DNA of 64,000 nt, taken from contig DATAJS010000010.1 of the NCBI GenBank assembly GCA_036262035.1, forward strand, positions 1,160,915 through 1,224,914. Reading direction: 5' to 3'. Source of the DNA: Burkholderiales bacterium. GTDB taxonomy: Bacteria > Pseudomonadota > Gammaproteobacteria > Burkholderiales > SG8-41. The position numbers and the translations under genes are program-made. The notes beneath the pieces are model-generated. The model saw only the letters and a program-made list of their open reading frames with translations. It searched no databases and was not told the DNA's origin. Shown here piece by piece: positions 33,420 to 41,053 of this stretch (its first letter is position 1; each line of letters opens with the position of its first letter).

Positions 33420-33794
33420 ATGAGGCCCCCGATGAAACCGTTCAGCCGAACCCTTCCCCCGCTGCTGGTCGCGGGAGCCCTCTCCGGTGTCGCGATGGCG
33501 GCTGCCGTCGACGAGAAGACGATCAACCTCACCCCGTCCGCGTGCCGCAGCTACGCGGCGTGGTCGGGCAACCTGGTATGGGCGAGCGATCTCGGCGCCG
33601 ACAAGGAAAAGGCGAGGGCCGATCTGGTCGCGCGCGACGCGAAAGCGCCGTCGAGCATCTTCGCGCTGATGCTGGTGAACCTCGACGCGCTCTGGGACAC
33701 GTCGGCCGACTGGGAGCAGGTGACGATGGTCATCCTGCAGGACTGCATCAAGCGCCGCGGCATCTTCCCGAACAATCGCGAATCCGGGACGTAA
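33420..33794 (+). CDS. Exported hypothetical protein
   Basis: 124 residues (or 120 from ATG 33432). A signal peptide (PPLLVAGALSGVAMAAA) is followed by a mature part of about 95 residues with two cysteines (TPSACRSYAAW and ILQDCIKRR) that could pair. No family recognised. It lies between a divergent Bug gene and a Bug gene 48 bases downstream, so it may share regulation with the transporter genes. Confidence 0.55.
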   Translation: MRPPMKPFSRTLPPLLVAGALSGVAMAAAVDEKTINLTPSACRSYAAWSGNLVWASDLGADKEKARADLVARDAKAPSSIFALMLVNLDALWDTSADWEQVTMVILQDCIKRRGIFPNNRESGT

Positions 33795-33842
33795 GCGGCT
33801 CCGGCGCGTTACGATGGGCGCTCCTCGGAGAGGAGGCCCGTC

Positions 33843-34835
33843 ATGCGCAAGCTGGTCACCGGTGGGGCGATTTTTTTCGGCCTGACGCTGTTCAGCGCCG
33901 GTGTGCCGGCGCAATCGAAGACCGATCCGCACGCCTATCCCGCGCGTCCCATCCGCATCATCGTCGCGAACACCGCCGGCAGCGGGATGGACAACGTGAC
34001 CCGCATGCTCGGGCAGGGCATCACCGAGCAGTGGGGCCAGCAGGTCGTCGTCGACAATCGTCCCGGCGCGGGCGGCATCATCGGCCACGAGATCGCTGCC
34101 AAAGCGGCGCCCGACGGCTATACCCTGCTCTTCGGCGCGTCCGCCGGCGTCGTCATCCAGCCGCTGCTGACCAAAACGCCGTACGACTCGGCGCGCGATT
34201 TCACGTCGGTCTCGCTCGTGGTCACGAGCATCCAGTTGCTCGCCGGCCATCCCTCGCTCGCCGCTTTGAGCGTCGAGGAGCTGCTCGCGATCGCCCGCGC
34301 CAAACCCGGCCAGCTCAACTGCGGCTCGTCCGGCAGCAACAGCTCCAACCATCTCGCGTGCGAGATGCTGCGCGTGCTGGGCAAGGTCGACTTCGTCCAC
34401 GTGCCGTTCAAGGGCACGGTGCCGCAGCAGATGGGGCTCGTCAGCGGGCAGGTGCAGTTCGCGTTCGCGAGCATTCCCACGACGTTCACGCAGTCGAAGG
34501 TCGGCAAGGTCCGCGTGCTCGGGCAGGGCGGCCCGACGCGCTCGCGCGTGCTGCCCGACCTTCCGACCATCGCCGAGACGCTGCCGGGATTCCAGGCGGT
34601 GACGTGGTACGCGCTGTTCGCGCCGCGGGGCACGCCGCCGGCGATCGTGAAGAAGCTCAACGGCGCGGTGGTGAAGATCCTCTCCGATGCCACGCTCGCG
34701 CAGCGGCTGGTGAGCCAGGGCCTCGATCCGGCGCCGGGGACGCCGGCGGAGCTCGACACCTACATCGCGGCGGAGCACGACCGGTTTTCCCGGATCATCA
34801 AGCTCGCCGGAATGAAAGGTGACATGAACCGGTGA
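33843..34835 (+). CDS. Bug/TctC family substrate-binding protein
   Basis: 330 residues with a GGAGAGGAGG Shine-Dalgarno. Signal peptide IFFGLTLFSAGVPAQ, then YPARPIRIIVANTAGSGMDN, where the usual PFxPGG is altered to NTAGSG. DNRPGAGG and APDGYTLL follow, with HVPFKGTVPQQM in place of VPYKG. The last codons (KGDMNR) come from the tandem repeat that follows, so the original stop may have been lost. Confidence 0.88.
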   Translation: MRKLVTGGAIFFGLTLFSAGVPAQSKTDPHAYPARPIRIIVANTAGSGMDNVTRMLGQGITEQWGQQVVVDNRPGAGGIIGHEIAAKAAPDGYTLLFGASAGVVIQPLLTKTPYDSARDFTSVSLVVTSIQLLAGHPSLAALSVEELLAIARAKPGQLNCGSSGSNSSNHLACEMLRVLGKVDFVHVPFKGTVPQQMGLVSGQVQFAFASIPTTFTQSKVGKVRVLGQGGPTRSRVLPDLPTIAETLPGFQAVTWYALFAPRGTPPAIVKKLNGAVVKILSDATLAQRLVSQGLDPAPGTPAELDTYIAAEHDRFSRIIKLAGMKGDMNR

Positions 34836-34935
34836 CGTGAAACGGTGACATGAACCGGTGACGGGCTAGGGCCGTACACACCGTTTCTTGTCACCGATTT
34901 TCGTCACCGCTTTTTGTCGCCGTTCTTCGTCACCC
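34818..34935. repeat. Short tandem/inverted GGTGAC repeats between convergent Bug genes
   Basis: GGTGACATGAACC, GGTGACGTGAAAC, GGTGACATGAACC, GGTGACGGGC, then on the other side several TGTCACCG / CGTCACCG units. The two sides are complementary and could fold into a bidirectional terminator-like structure. The block also encodes the last residues of the upstream gene. Confidence 0.7.
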
Positions 34936-35892
34936 TCACTCGCCCTTGATCCCCGCCTTGTCGATCACCATCAGCCAGCGCGCGGCTTCGTCCTGCATGT
35001 ACTTGCCGAACTCGGCGGACGTCATCTTGACCGGCGTCGCGCCCTGCTGCTCGAGCTTCTGCACGAAATCGGGCGTGTCCTGCAGCGCCTGGATCTCGTC
35101 GTGCATGCGCTTGACGATGTCGGGCGGCGTCTTCAGCGGCGCGAAGACGCCCCACCAGATGTAGGACACGTAGTCTTTCACGCCGCCTTCGATCATCGTC
35201 GGCACGTCGGGCAATTGCGGATTGCGCTTGGTCGCGGCGACGCCGAGCGCCTTCAGACGGCCTCCGCGGATATAGCCGATCAGCGTCGGTATCGAGCCGA
35301 TGTTGATCTGAGTGTTGCCCGCCATGGTGTCGGCCGCGGCCGGTCCGCCGCCCTGGAAAGGCACGTGGACGATGTTGGTGCCCGTCACGAGCTTGAAGAG
35401 CTCGGTGTTCATGTGCGGAAAGCCGCCGATACCCGACGACGAATAGTTGAGCTGTCCGGGTCTCGCCTTGGCGAGCGCGACCAGCTCCTTCAGGTTCTTC
35501 ACCGGCAGCGTGGGATGCACCGTGAGCACCGCGTCGCCGCGGCCGATGAGCGCCACCGGCTCGTACGACTTCGAGTACTCGATGCCTTTGGCCATTTTCT
35601 TGTCGAGGAGGTGCCCGTACGCGGTCGACGTCAGCATGAACGTGGAGCCGTCGGGCGGGGATGCGGCCGCGAGGTGCATGCCGATGATCGAGCCCGCGCC
35701 GGGACGGTTGTCGATGAAGACCGTCTGCTTCAGGCGCTTCGTAAGCTCCGGCGACATCAGCCGGCCGACGACGTCGGTGCTGCCGCCCGGCGCCCACGGG
35801 ATCAGGATACGCACCGGTTTTTCGGGCCACGCGGCGGCGCTCGCGGACGTTGCAAAGCAGGCAAGGCAAAGAGCTGCTGAGATGCGCTTCAT
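34936..35892 (-). CDS. Bug/TctC family substrate-binding protein
   Basis: 318 residues from the ATG at 35892. Signal peptide LCLACFATSASAAA, then WPEKPVRILIPWAPGGSTDVVG, DNRPGAGS, PPDGSTFML and HVPFQGGGPAAAD. It is the second of two Bug genes in tandem on the minus strand, 26 bases after the one at 35919-36890. Confidence 0.9.
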   Translation of the reverse strand: MKRISAALCLACFATSASAAAWPEKPVRILIPWAPGGSTDVVGRLMSPELTKRLKQTVFIDNRPGAGSIIGMHLAAASPPDGSTFMLTSTAYGHLLDKKMAKGIEYSKSYEPVALIGRGDAVLTVHPTLPVKNLKELVALAKARPGQLNYSSSGIGGFPHMNTELFKLVTGTNIVHVPFQGGGPAAADTMAGNTQINIGSIPTLIGYIRGGRLKALGVAATKRNPQLPDVPTMIEGGVKDYVSYIWWGVFAPLKTPPDIVKRMHDEIQALQDTPDFVQKLEQQGATPVKMTSAEFGKYMQDEAARWLMVIDKAGIKGE

Positions 35893-35918
35893 TGGACTCC
35901 CCGTTGTGATGATCGCGT

Positions 35919-36890
35919 TTACTGAGGCACGATGCCCGCCTCTCGGGCGGTCTTGACCCATTTCGCGGTCTCGGCGCGAAAGAACGCGCCGAACTCCGCC
36001 GAGTTCTGCGGCTCGACGTCGACGCCGAGATCGGTGAGACGCTGTTTGAGATCGCTCGTCGCGAGCAGCTTCAGGACGTCGGTCTCGATCTTGTGCTGTA
36101 TCGCCCTGTCGACCGCGGCCGGCGCGCACATCCCGTACCACGAAGACACGTCGTAGCCGGGCAGGCCGCCTTCGGCGATCGTCGGCACGTCCGGCAGCTT
36201 GGCGCTGCGCTTGACGGTCGTGACGCCCAGCGCACGTACCTTGCCGTTCTTCACCGTCTCGACGTGGTTGGGCAGGTTCGTCATCTGCGCCGCGATGCGC
36301 CCGGCGAGCAGGTCCTGCTGGGCGAGCGCGGCGGTCTTGTACGGAATGAAGGTGATGTCGGTCTTGGTCATGTGCTTGAAGAGCTCGAACGAGAGCTGCG
36401 GCGAAGAGCCGACGCCGGTCGTTCCGTAGTCGAGCTTGCCGGGCTGCGCCCTGGCGAGCGCGATGAACTCCTTCAGGTTCTTCGCCGGCAGGCTCGGGTG
36501 GACGACGAGGATGTTGGGCGTGAGACCGATGCGCGCGAGCTGCGAGAAATCGCGAAGGTGGTCGAACGGGAGCTTTTTGTAGAGGGCCGGCGCGATGGCG
36601 TCGCTCACGCCGCAGCGATGCAGCGCGTAACCGTCGGGCGGCAGCTTGACGATGATCGTGGGCGCGATGGTGTTGCCCGCGCCGGGGCGGTTGTCGACGA
36701 CGACCTGCTGGCCCCACAGCTCGGAGAGCCCTGCGGCGACCACGCGCGTGAGGCCGTCGGCGACGCTGCCGGGGCCGGGACCGAGGATCAATCTCACCGG
36801 CTTGGCCGGATACGGCGCGGACGTTTGCGCGTACGCGGGAATCGCGCAGCACGCCATGCACAGAAGCAGCGATCGCACGCGGATGCGCAT
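35919..36890 (-). CDS. Bug/TctC family substrate-binding protein
   Basis: 323 residues from the ATG at 36890, with GAGGAGTGAG upstream. Signal peptide LLLCMACCAIPAYAQ, then YPAKPVRLILGPGPGSVADGLT, where the normal PFxPGG is altered. DNRPGAGN, PPDGYALH and IPYKTAALAQQD follow. The pocket variations suggest a different ligand from its tandem neighbour. Confidence 0.88.
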   Translation of the reverse strand: MRIRVRSLLLCMACCAIPAYAQTSAPYPAKPVRLILGPGPGSVADGLTRVVAAGLSELWGQQVVVDNRPGAGNTIAPTIIVKLPPDGYALHRCGVSDAIAPALYKKLPFDHLRDFSQLARIGLTPNILVVHPSLPAKNLKEFIALARAQPGKLDYGTTGVGSSPQLSFELFKHMTKTDITFIPYKTAALAQQDLLAGRIAAQMTNLPNHVETVKNGKVRALGVTTVKRSAKLPDVPTIAEGGLPGYDVSSWYGMCAPAAVDRAIQHKIETDVLKLLATSDLKQRLTDLGVDVEPQNSAEFGAFFRAETAKWVKTAREAGIVPQ

Positions 36891-36904
36891 CTCACTCCTC
36901 CCGG

Positions 36905-36955
36905 AAATTGGGGTCAGGTCCACATTTCACTGAAATGTGGACCTGACCCCAATTT
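36905..36955. repeat. Palindromic repeat, family A (copy 3)
   Basis: AAATTGGGGTCAGGTCCACATTTCA and its near-perfect complement. It sits at the broken end of a truncated Bug gene and directly upstream of the next intact Bug gene on the minus strand. Confidence 0.9.
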
Positions 36956-37162
36956 ACTCCACTGCTGGACCTCGGCGACGATCACCGGCTGCGCGAACGG
37001 CGTCTTCAGCTCGTCGGCGACCAGCCTCGCGACGATGTCGTTGGCGCTGCCGGGCGCGACGGTGACGATGCGCACCGGCTTGGCCGGATAATGCTGTGCA
37101 TGCGCCACGTTCGTGGCGATCCCGAGCCCGAGCGCGCACGCGCCGACCCACACCAGCCGCAT
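36914..37162 (-). pseudogene. Truncated Bug/TctC gene (N-terminal fragment)
   Basis: From the ATG at 37162 the frame encodes a signal peptide (VWVGACALGLGIATNVAHAQ) and the family start HYPAKPVRIVTVAPGSANDIVARL, up to PFAQPVIV where intact members continue with DNRPGAGG. There the match stops and the frame runs into the family A palindrome (about 20 codons of repeat-derived sequence) and ends. About 260 residues are missing. A half-element of repeat family F lies just upstream, so both ends of the fragment touch repeats. Confidence 0.8.
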
Positions 37163-37177
37163 ATTCTCCTCCTCAGG

Positions 37178-37199
37178 ACAATAATGTGACTCTGACCCG
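37178..37199. repeat. Half-element of repeat family F
   Basis: ACAATAATGTGACTCTGACCC, the right arm of the element at 28120-28163, between the Bug fragment and the PI-PLC-like gene. Confidence 0.75.
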
Positions 37200-37210
37200 G
37201 ATTGCGGCGG

Positions 37211-38338
37211 CTAGACGCGCTTCTGCAGCTGCGCGCACTGATCCTGCGCCCGCTTCACGTCGAGGTCGAGCATCCGCGCCGCGTAGGTGAGCTCGGTCGC
37301 CGCGACGCGGTTGAGATCGTAGATCTCGCTGCATTTGTAGTCGTCGGCGAAGTCGATCATCACGAAGTTCGGCATGAACGTCTTGAGCACCGGCGCCGAC
37401 GCGTACGACGTCGGATCGATGTTGTTCGCGATGCGCAGCTCGATCGACTCGGCGAGGCCGTTCTCCCACATCGTGCGCAGCTTGCCGACGCCCTTCGAGC
37501 TCCACATGCCTTCGTTGCGATCGTGGATGCTCTCCATGACGCCGGTCGTCGTCCAGTACATCATGCCCATCACGTCCGGATCGGTCGCGGCGCCGCGCGC
37601 CATGAGCTTGCTCTGCTTCTTCTCGTTCTGAGAGAGCTTGGCGAAAGGCTTCATCACCGACGTGCCGCCCTTGCCGAAGTACTGCAGGCCCCAGTAACCG
37701 TCGTCGTAAGCGCCGCCCGAGTAGAGATTGCGGATGCCGAGGATTCCGCCGCCGGTCCTGTACTTCGACGGGATCGCGGCGAGCCCGGTATCGGTGAACA
37801 CGCAGACGACGCTGCCCGCGAGGCGCTTCAGCGTCGTCGTATTGAGATTGGAAGAGCCTTTGTAGATCGTGTCCCCGAGCACGCCGGCGCAGCATTCCGC
37901 GATCAGCTCCCAGTTCGTGCACTTGTCGAACTTGTAGATGAGGAACTCGGTCGGATGGTCCCGCACGAACGACCGTGCCTGGTCGAGCATGTCGGTGAGA
38001 CCCGCGCCGAACGTTCCGCCGCGCAGCTTGGTGCGCGTGATCGTCTCGGTGCGGCCGAGGTCCTGCACGTACCTCGACTTGGTCTCGTTTTTCATGAGCT
38101 TCGAGTCGGCGTGGAAGGCGCGAAGCTGCGCTTCCTTCGCGCTGCCGTGCTTGCTCGACAGCCCCGCCGCCGCGATGCGCAGGTCGAAGAGGCGCACGCC
38201 GGCCGCGGCCTGACCCTTGATGTCGAGGGACTGCGTCTGGACGTTGGATCCGCCTTCGGTGATTCCCGCATCGTGACTTCCCGCCATCACGATCTCGTTG
38301 AGCTTCCTGTCCTTGCCGAGCTCGTAATACCGGATCAT
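37211..38338 (-). CDS. PI-PLC X-domain phosphodiesterase-like protein
   Basis: 375 residues. The N-terminal half has the marks of bacterial phosphatidylinositol-specific phospholipase C folds: VMAGSHDAGIT (first catalytic histidine) and GVRLFDLRIAAAGLSSKHG (Arg/Asp and second histidine), followed by a TIM-barrel-like run (PTEFLIYKFDKCTNW). No signal peptide, so it may act inside the cell on a phosphodiester or sphingo/inositol-type lipid; some members have lost catalysis. It is coupled to the flavoprotein gene by an ATGA overlap, an unusual pairing. Confidence 0.72.
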   Translation of the reverse strand: MIRYYELGKDRKLNEIVMAGSHDAGITEGGSNVQTQSLDIKGQAAAGVRLFDLRIAAAGLSSKHGSAKEAQLRAFHADSKLMKNETKSRYVQDLGRTETITRTKLRGGTFGAGLTDMLDQARSFVRDHPTEFLIYKFDKCTNWELIAECCAGVLGDTIYKGSSNLNTTTLKRLAGSVVCVFTDTGLAAIPSKYRTGGGILGIRNLYSGGAYDDGYWGLQYFGKGGTSVMKPFAKLSQNEKKQSKLMARGAATDPDVMGMMYWTTTGVMESIHDRNEGMWSSKGVGKLRTMWENGLAESIELRIANNIDPTSYASAPVLKTFMPNFVMIDFADDYKCSEIYDLNRVAATELTYAARMLDLDVKRAQDQCAQLQKRV

Positions 38339-39966
38339 GCGCCGACGCTCACCGCTCGTGACACGTCGCGCTCCGCCGCGGCGTTGCGCCCCGCGATGCG
38401 GCCGAACGTGATGCCTTCGGCGAGATTGCCGCCGCCCTGGTAGACGAACTGGAACACCGAGCAGATCTCGCCCGCCGCGTACAGCCGCGGGATCGGCTGG
38501 TCGTCCCAGTCGAGCACGTGCCGCTGCGCGTCGGCGCGCAGGCCGCCCTTGGTGTTGGGGCCGCCCGGATAGAGCGGGATCGCGTAGAACGGCGGCTCGG
38601 CGACCGGGCCCATCGTCCCGACTTCGCGCTCGAAATCGGGATCGTGCTGGTCGGCGCAGTAACGGTTCCACTTCTCAACCGCTTCGATGAGCGCCGCGGT
38701 GTCCATCTTCTCCTTGTTGTCCTTGTGCTTGCGGATGTTCTCCGCGAGCTCTTCGAGCGTCCTGCCTTCGAGGATGTAGCCTTTCTCCAGCGCCTTGCGG
38801 TTGTCCTCGCCCCAGTCGACGCCGTTGTAAGCCGCGGCGGCGACGCTGACCACCGGGCCGCGCTTCATCATGACCGAGTCGAACACCATCCACGACGGGA
38901 TGCGCGGATAGCTGAGCGTCCGGGTGTCGAAGAGCATCGCCTCCTTGTAGAAGATGTAGCGGCTCGGGTCCTTGGTGATGCGGCGCTCCGAGGCGTAGCG
39001 GCGGCCGTGATTGTCGACGACGATCTCGTTGGGCTTGCCCACGCCGGAGGTGTTCATGCCGATGCGCAGGCCGTGACGGCGCTCGGGCACCGCGCAGATC
39101 ACGCGCCCCGCGATGCTGCCGACGCGCGACAGCGCCGCGCCGACGCGCATCGCCATGCGAATGCCGTCGCCGGTGTTGGCGGGGGAGCCGTAGAACGCCC
39201 AGCCTTCCATGCCGGGACCGTCGAGGAAGGCCTTGCGCATGCGCGCGTTGTATTCGTAGCCGCCGCTCGCGATGATGACCGCACGGCGCGCGCGATAGGT
39301 GACGGGCTGGCCGTTGCGCTCGGCGGTCACACCGACGACCGCTCCGCTCGCGTCGGTGACGAGCTCTTTCGCCGACACGCCGTAGTGGATCGGGATGCCG
39401 CGCGACTGCACGCCGGTCAGCATGCACGCGTGGAAAGCTTCGCCGGACTGCTTCTCCGATTTCGCGGTGTCCTTGGTGCGGCCTTTGAGCGCGTCCTCGT
39501 CGTACTGGCCGGTGTAGGTGCTGCGCACGCACGCATAGCCCGATTTCGCCGCACCGGGGAACTCGGGGAAAGCGGCGCTCGCGGAGATCACCGCCTTGAA
39601 TCCCGGGTCGAGGCCGCGCATGAAATCGGCGTTCTGCGGCGAGTGGCGCGCCCAGATCTCGGCGAGCTCGTCGGCGAACTCGCTCTGGTCGCCTTCGAGC
39701 TTGCCCGGCAGGTTGTCCCCGCTGAACATCGCTTTGGCGTACGCCTTGAGCGAATCGAAATCGCCGGAAGGATCGGGGCTGTGAAAGCCGCCGCCGCTCA
39801 TGCGCGTGTTGGAGTAGTGAGAGTCTTCGGGCTGCTTTTCCAGGATGACGACCTCGGCGCCGGCGTCCTTCGCTTCGATCGCGGCGCAGCCGCCCGCGGA
39901 GCCGAAACCGATGATGACGACATCGGCTTCGTAGACGCCGGGTTCTTTGGAGTTGAGGCTGTCCAT
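38335..39966 (-). CDS. FAD-dependent dehydrogenase (fumarate reductase/3-ketosteroid dehydrogenase-like flavoprotein)
   Basis: 543 residues from the ATG at 39966. N-terminal dinucleotide fold ADVVIIGFGSAGGCAAIEAKDAGAEVVILEK, substrate-domain block SGGGFHSP and C-terminal AAGEICSVFQFVYQGGGNLAEGITFGRIAGRNAA. This belongs to the FAD_binding_2 family that reduces or dehydrogenates C-C bonds (fumarate reductase, 3-ketosteroid dehydrogenases, urocanate reductase). There is no heme or FMN domain, so electrons must come from a separate carrier. Its stop overlaps the start of the PI-PLC-like gene. Confidence 0.87.
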   Translation of the reverse strand: MDSLNSKEPGVYEADVVIIGFGSAGGCAAIEAKDAGAEVVILEKQPEDSHYSNTRMSGGGFHSPDPSGDFDSLKAYAKAMFSGDNLPGKLEGDQSEFADELAEIWARHSPQNADFMRGLDPGFKAVISASAAFPEFPGAAKSGYACVRSTYTGQYDEDALKGRTKDTAKSEKQSGEAFHACMLTGVQSRGIPIHYGVSAKELVTDASGAVVGVTAERNGQPVTYRARRAVIIASGGYEYNARMRKAFLDGPGMEGWAFYGSPANTGDGIRMAMRVGAALSRVGSIAGRVICAVPERRHGLRIGMNTSGVGKPNEIVVDNHGRRYASERRITKDPSRYIFYKEAMLFDTRTLSYPRIPSWMVFDSVMMKRGPVVSVAAAAYNGVDWGEDNRKALEKGYILEGRTLEELAENIRKHKDNKEKMDTAALIEAVEKWNRYCADQHDPDFEREVGTMGPVAEPPFYAIPLYPGGPNTKGGLRADAQRHVLDWDDQPIPRLYAAGEICSVFQFVYQGGGNLAEGITFGRIAGRNAAAERDVSRAVSVGA

Positions 39967-40097
39967 GTGTATCGAAAGTCCTGTTGAACGGGCTGATCGT
40001 AGCATTCTGCGGGTGGCCCTGACCGTGGCGTGCGCGCGAGCGCACCGCGCCTTTAAAAGCAATCGAACCGCAGAGGACGCAGAGGAAAAGCCAACAT

Positions 40098-40191
40098 CGT
40101 CATTCCCGACCGCGCGAGAGCGCGAAACGATCGGGAATCCATTTTGACCTGAATGGTTCGAAAATCGATTCCCGCCTGCGCGGGAATGACG
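40098..40191. repeat. Dispersed repeat, family C (copy 3)
   Basis: CGTCATTCCCGACCGCGCG, GATCGGGAATCCATTTTGAC, GAAAATCGATTCCCGCC and TGCGCGGGAATGACG. Complete copy with both inverted ends (CGTCATTCCCG / CGGGAATGACG). Confidence 0.8.
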
Positions 40192-40195
40192 AGCC

Positions 40196-40945
40196 CTACG
40201 TCAGCGTCTGCCCGCCGTCGACCGCGATGGTCTGGCCGGTGACCCAGCTCGCGGCGGCGCTTGCGAGGAAGAGTGCCACGTTCGCGATCTCCTGCGGCGT
40301 GCCCATGCGGCCGAAGCGGATGCGCCGCAGCGCGGACTGGTACACCTCGGGATCGCTGGTCTTTCTCTTCTCCCAGTTGCCGCCCGGAAACTCGACCGAG
40401 CCGGGCGCGATGCAGTTCACGCGGATGCGCCTGGACGCGAGCTCCGCCGCCTGTGTCCTGGTGTACTGGATGATCGCCGCCTTCACCGCACCGTAGGGCG
40501 GCGTGCGCGCGCTCTGCTTCAGCCCGGCGATCGACGAGATGTGGATGATCGTGCCCTGCGACTTCTCGAGCCACGGCAGCGCCGCGCGCGAAGCGCGCAC
40601 CGGCGCGAGCAGGTCGACGGCGATGCTCGCCGCCCACCCGTCTTCGTCGTCGCTGTGGCCGAACACCGAAGCATTGTTCACCAGCACGTCGACGCCTTGA
40701 AGCGCTTCGGCCGCTGCCGTGACGTAGCGTTGCACCGCTTCGGGATTGCCGAGGTCGCACGTCATCGCGTGCGCCTCGTGCCCGAAACGCCGCAGCTCGC
40801 CTTCGGTCTCGCGCATCGCCTTTTCCCCGCGCGCGCAGATCGACACGTTCGCGCCGGCTTCGGCGAACGTCAGCGCGATCGAGCGCCCGATGCCGCGCGA
40901 GCCGCCGGCGACGATGGCGCTTTTGCCTGTGAGGTCGAGTTTCAT
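40196..40945 (-). CDS. Short-chain dehydrogenase/reductase
   Basis: 249 residues from the ATG at 40945. Classical SDR: NAD(P) loop IVAGGSRGIGRSIAL, LVNNASVFG, catalytic Ser in IIHISSIAG and the YGAVK active-site Tyr/Lys, and C-terminal WVTGQTIAVDGGQTL. The FabG-like wording fits a cytoplasmic ketone/alcohol oxidoreductase of unknown substrate. A longer start inside the upstream repeat is rejected. It follows a ThDP-enzyme gene on the same strand, separated by repeat B. Confidence 0.9.
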   Translation of the reverse strand: MKLDLTGKSAIVAGGSRGIGRSIALTFAEAGANVSICARGEKAMRETEGELRRFGHEAHAMTCDLGNPEAVQRYVTAAAEALQGVDVLVNNASVFGHSDDEDGWAASIAVDLLAPVRASRAALPWLEKSQGTIIHISSIAGLKQSARTPPYGAVKAAIIQYTRTQAAELASRRIRVNCIAPGSVEFPGGNWEKRKTSDPEVYQSALRRIRFGRMGTPQEIANVALFLASAAASWVTGQTIAVDGGQTLT

Positions 40946-40956
40946 GTGCCCTCTAC

Positions 40957-41053
40957 TGTTATTGCGAGGAGCGATAGCGACGAAGCAATCCCGAAGCGTC
41001 CGATACGTGCGCCACGAGATCGCCACGCCGCCTGCGGCGGCTCGCGATGACGG
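40957..41053. repeat. Dispersed repeat, family B (copy 5)
   Basis: GTTATTGCGAGGAGCGATAG, CGACGAAGCAATCCCGAAGC, ACGTGCGCCACGAGATCGCC and CGGCTCGCGATGACGGTTAC. It fills the gap between two minus-strand genes. Confidence 0.8.

Noticed and set aside
40946-41026. Longer N-terminus of the SDR
   Set aside because: The added codons lie in repeat B, and the usual SDR start is MKLDLTGKSAIV at 40945.
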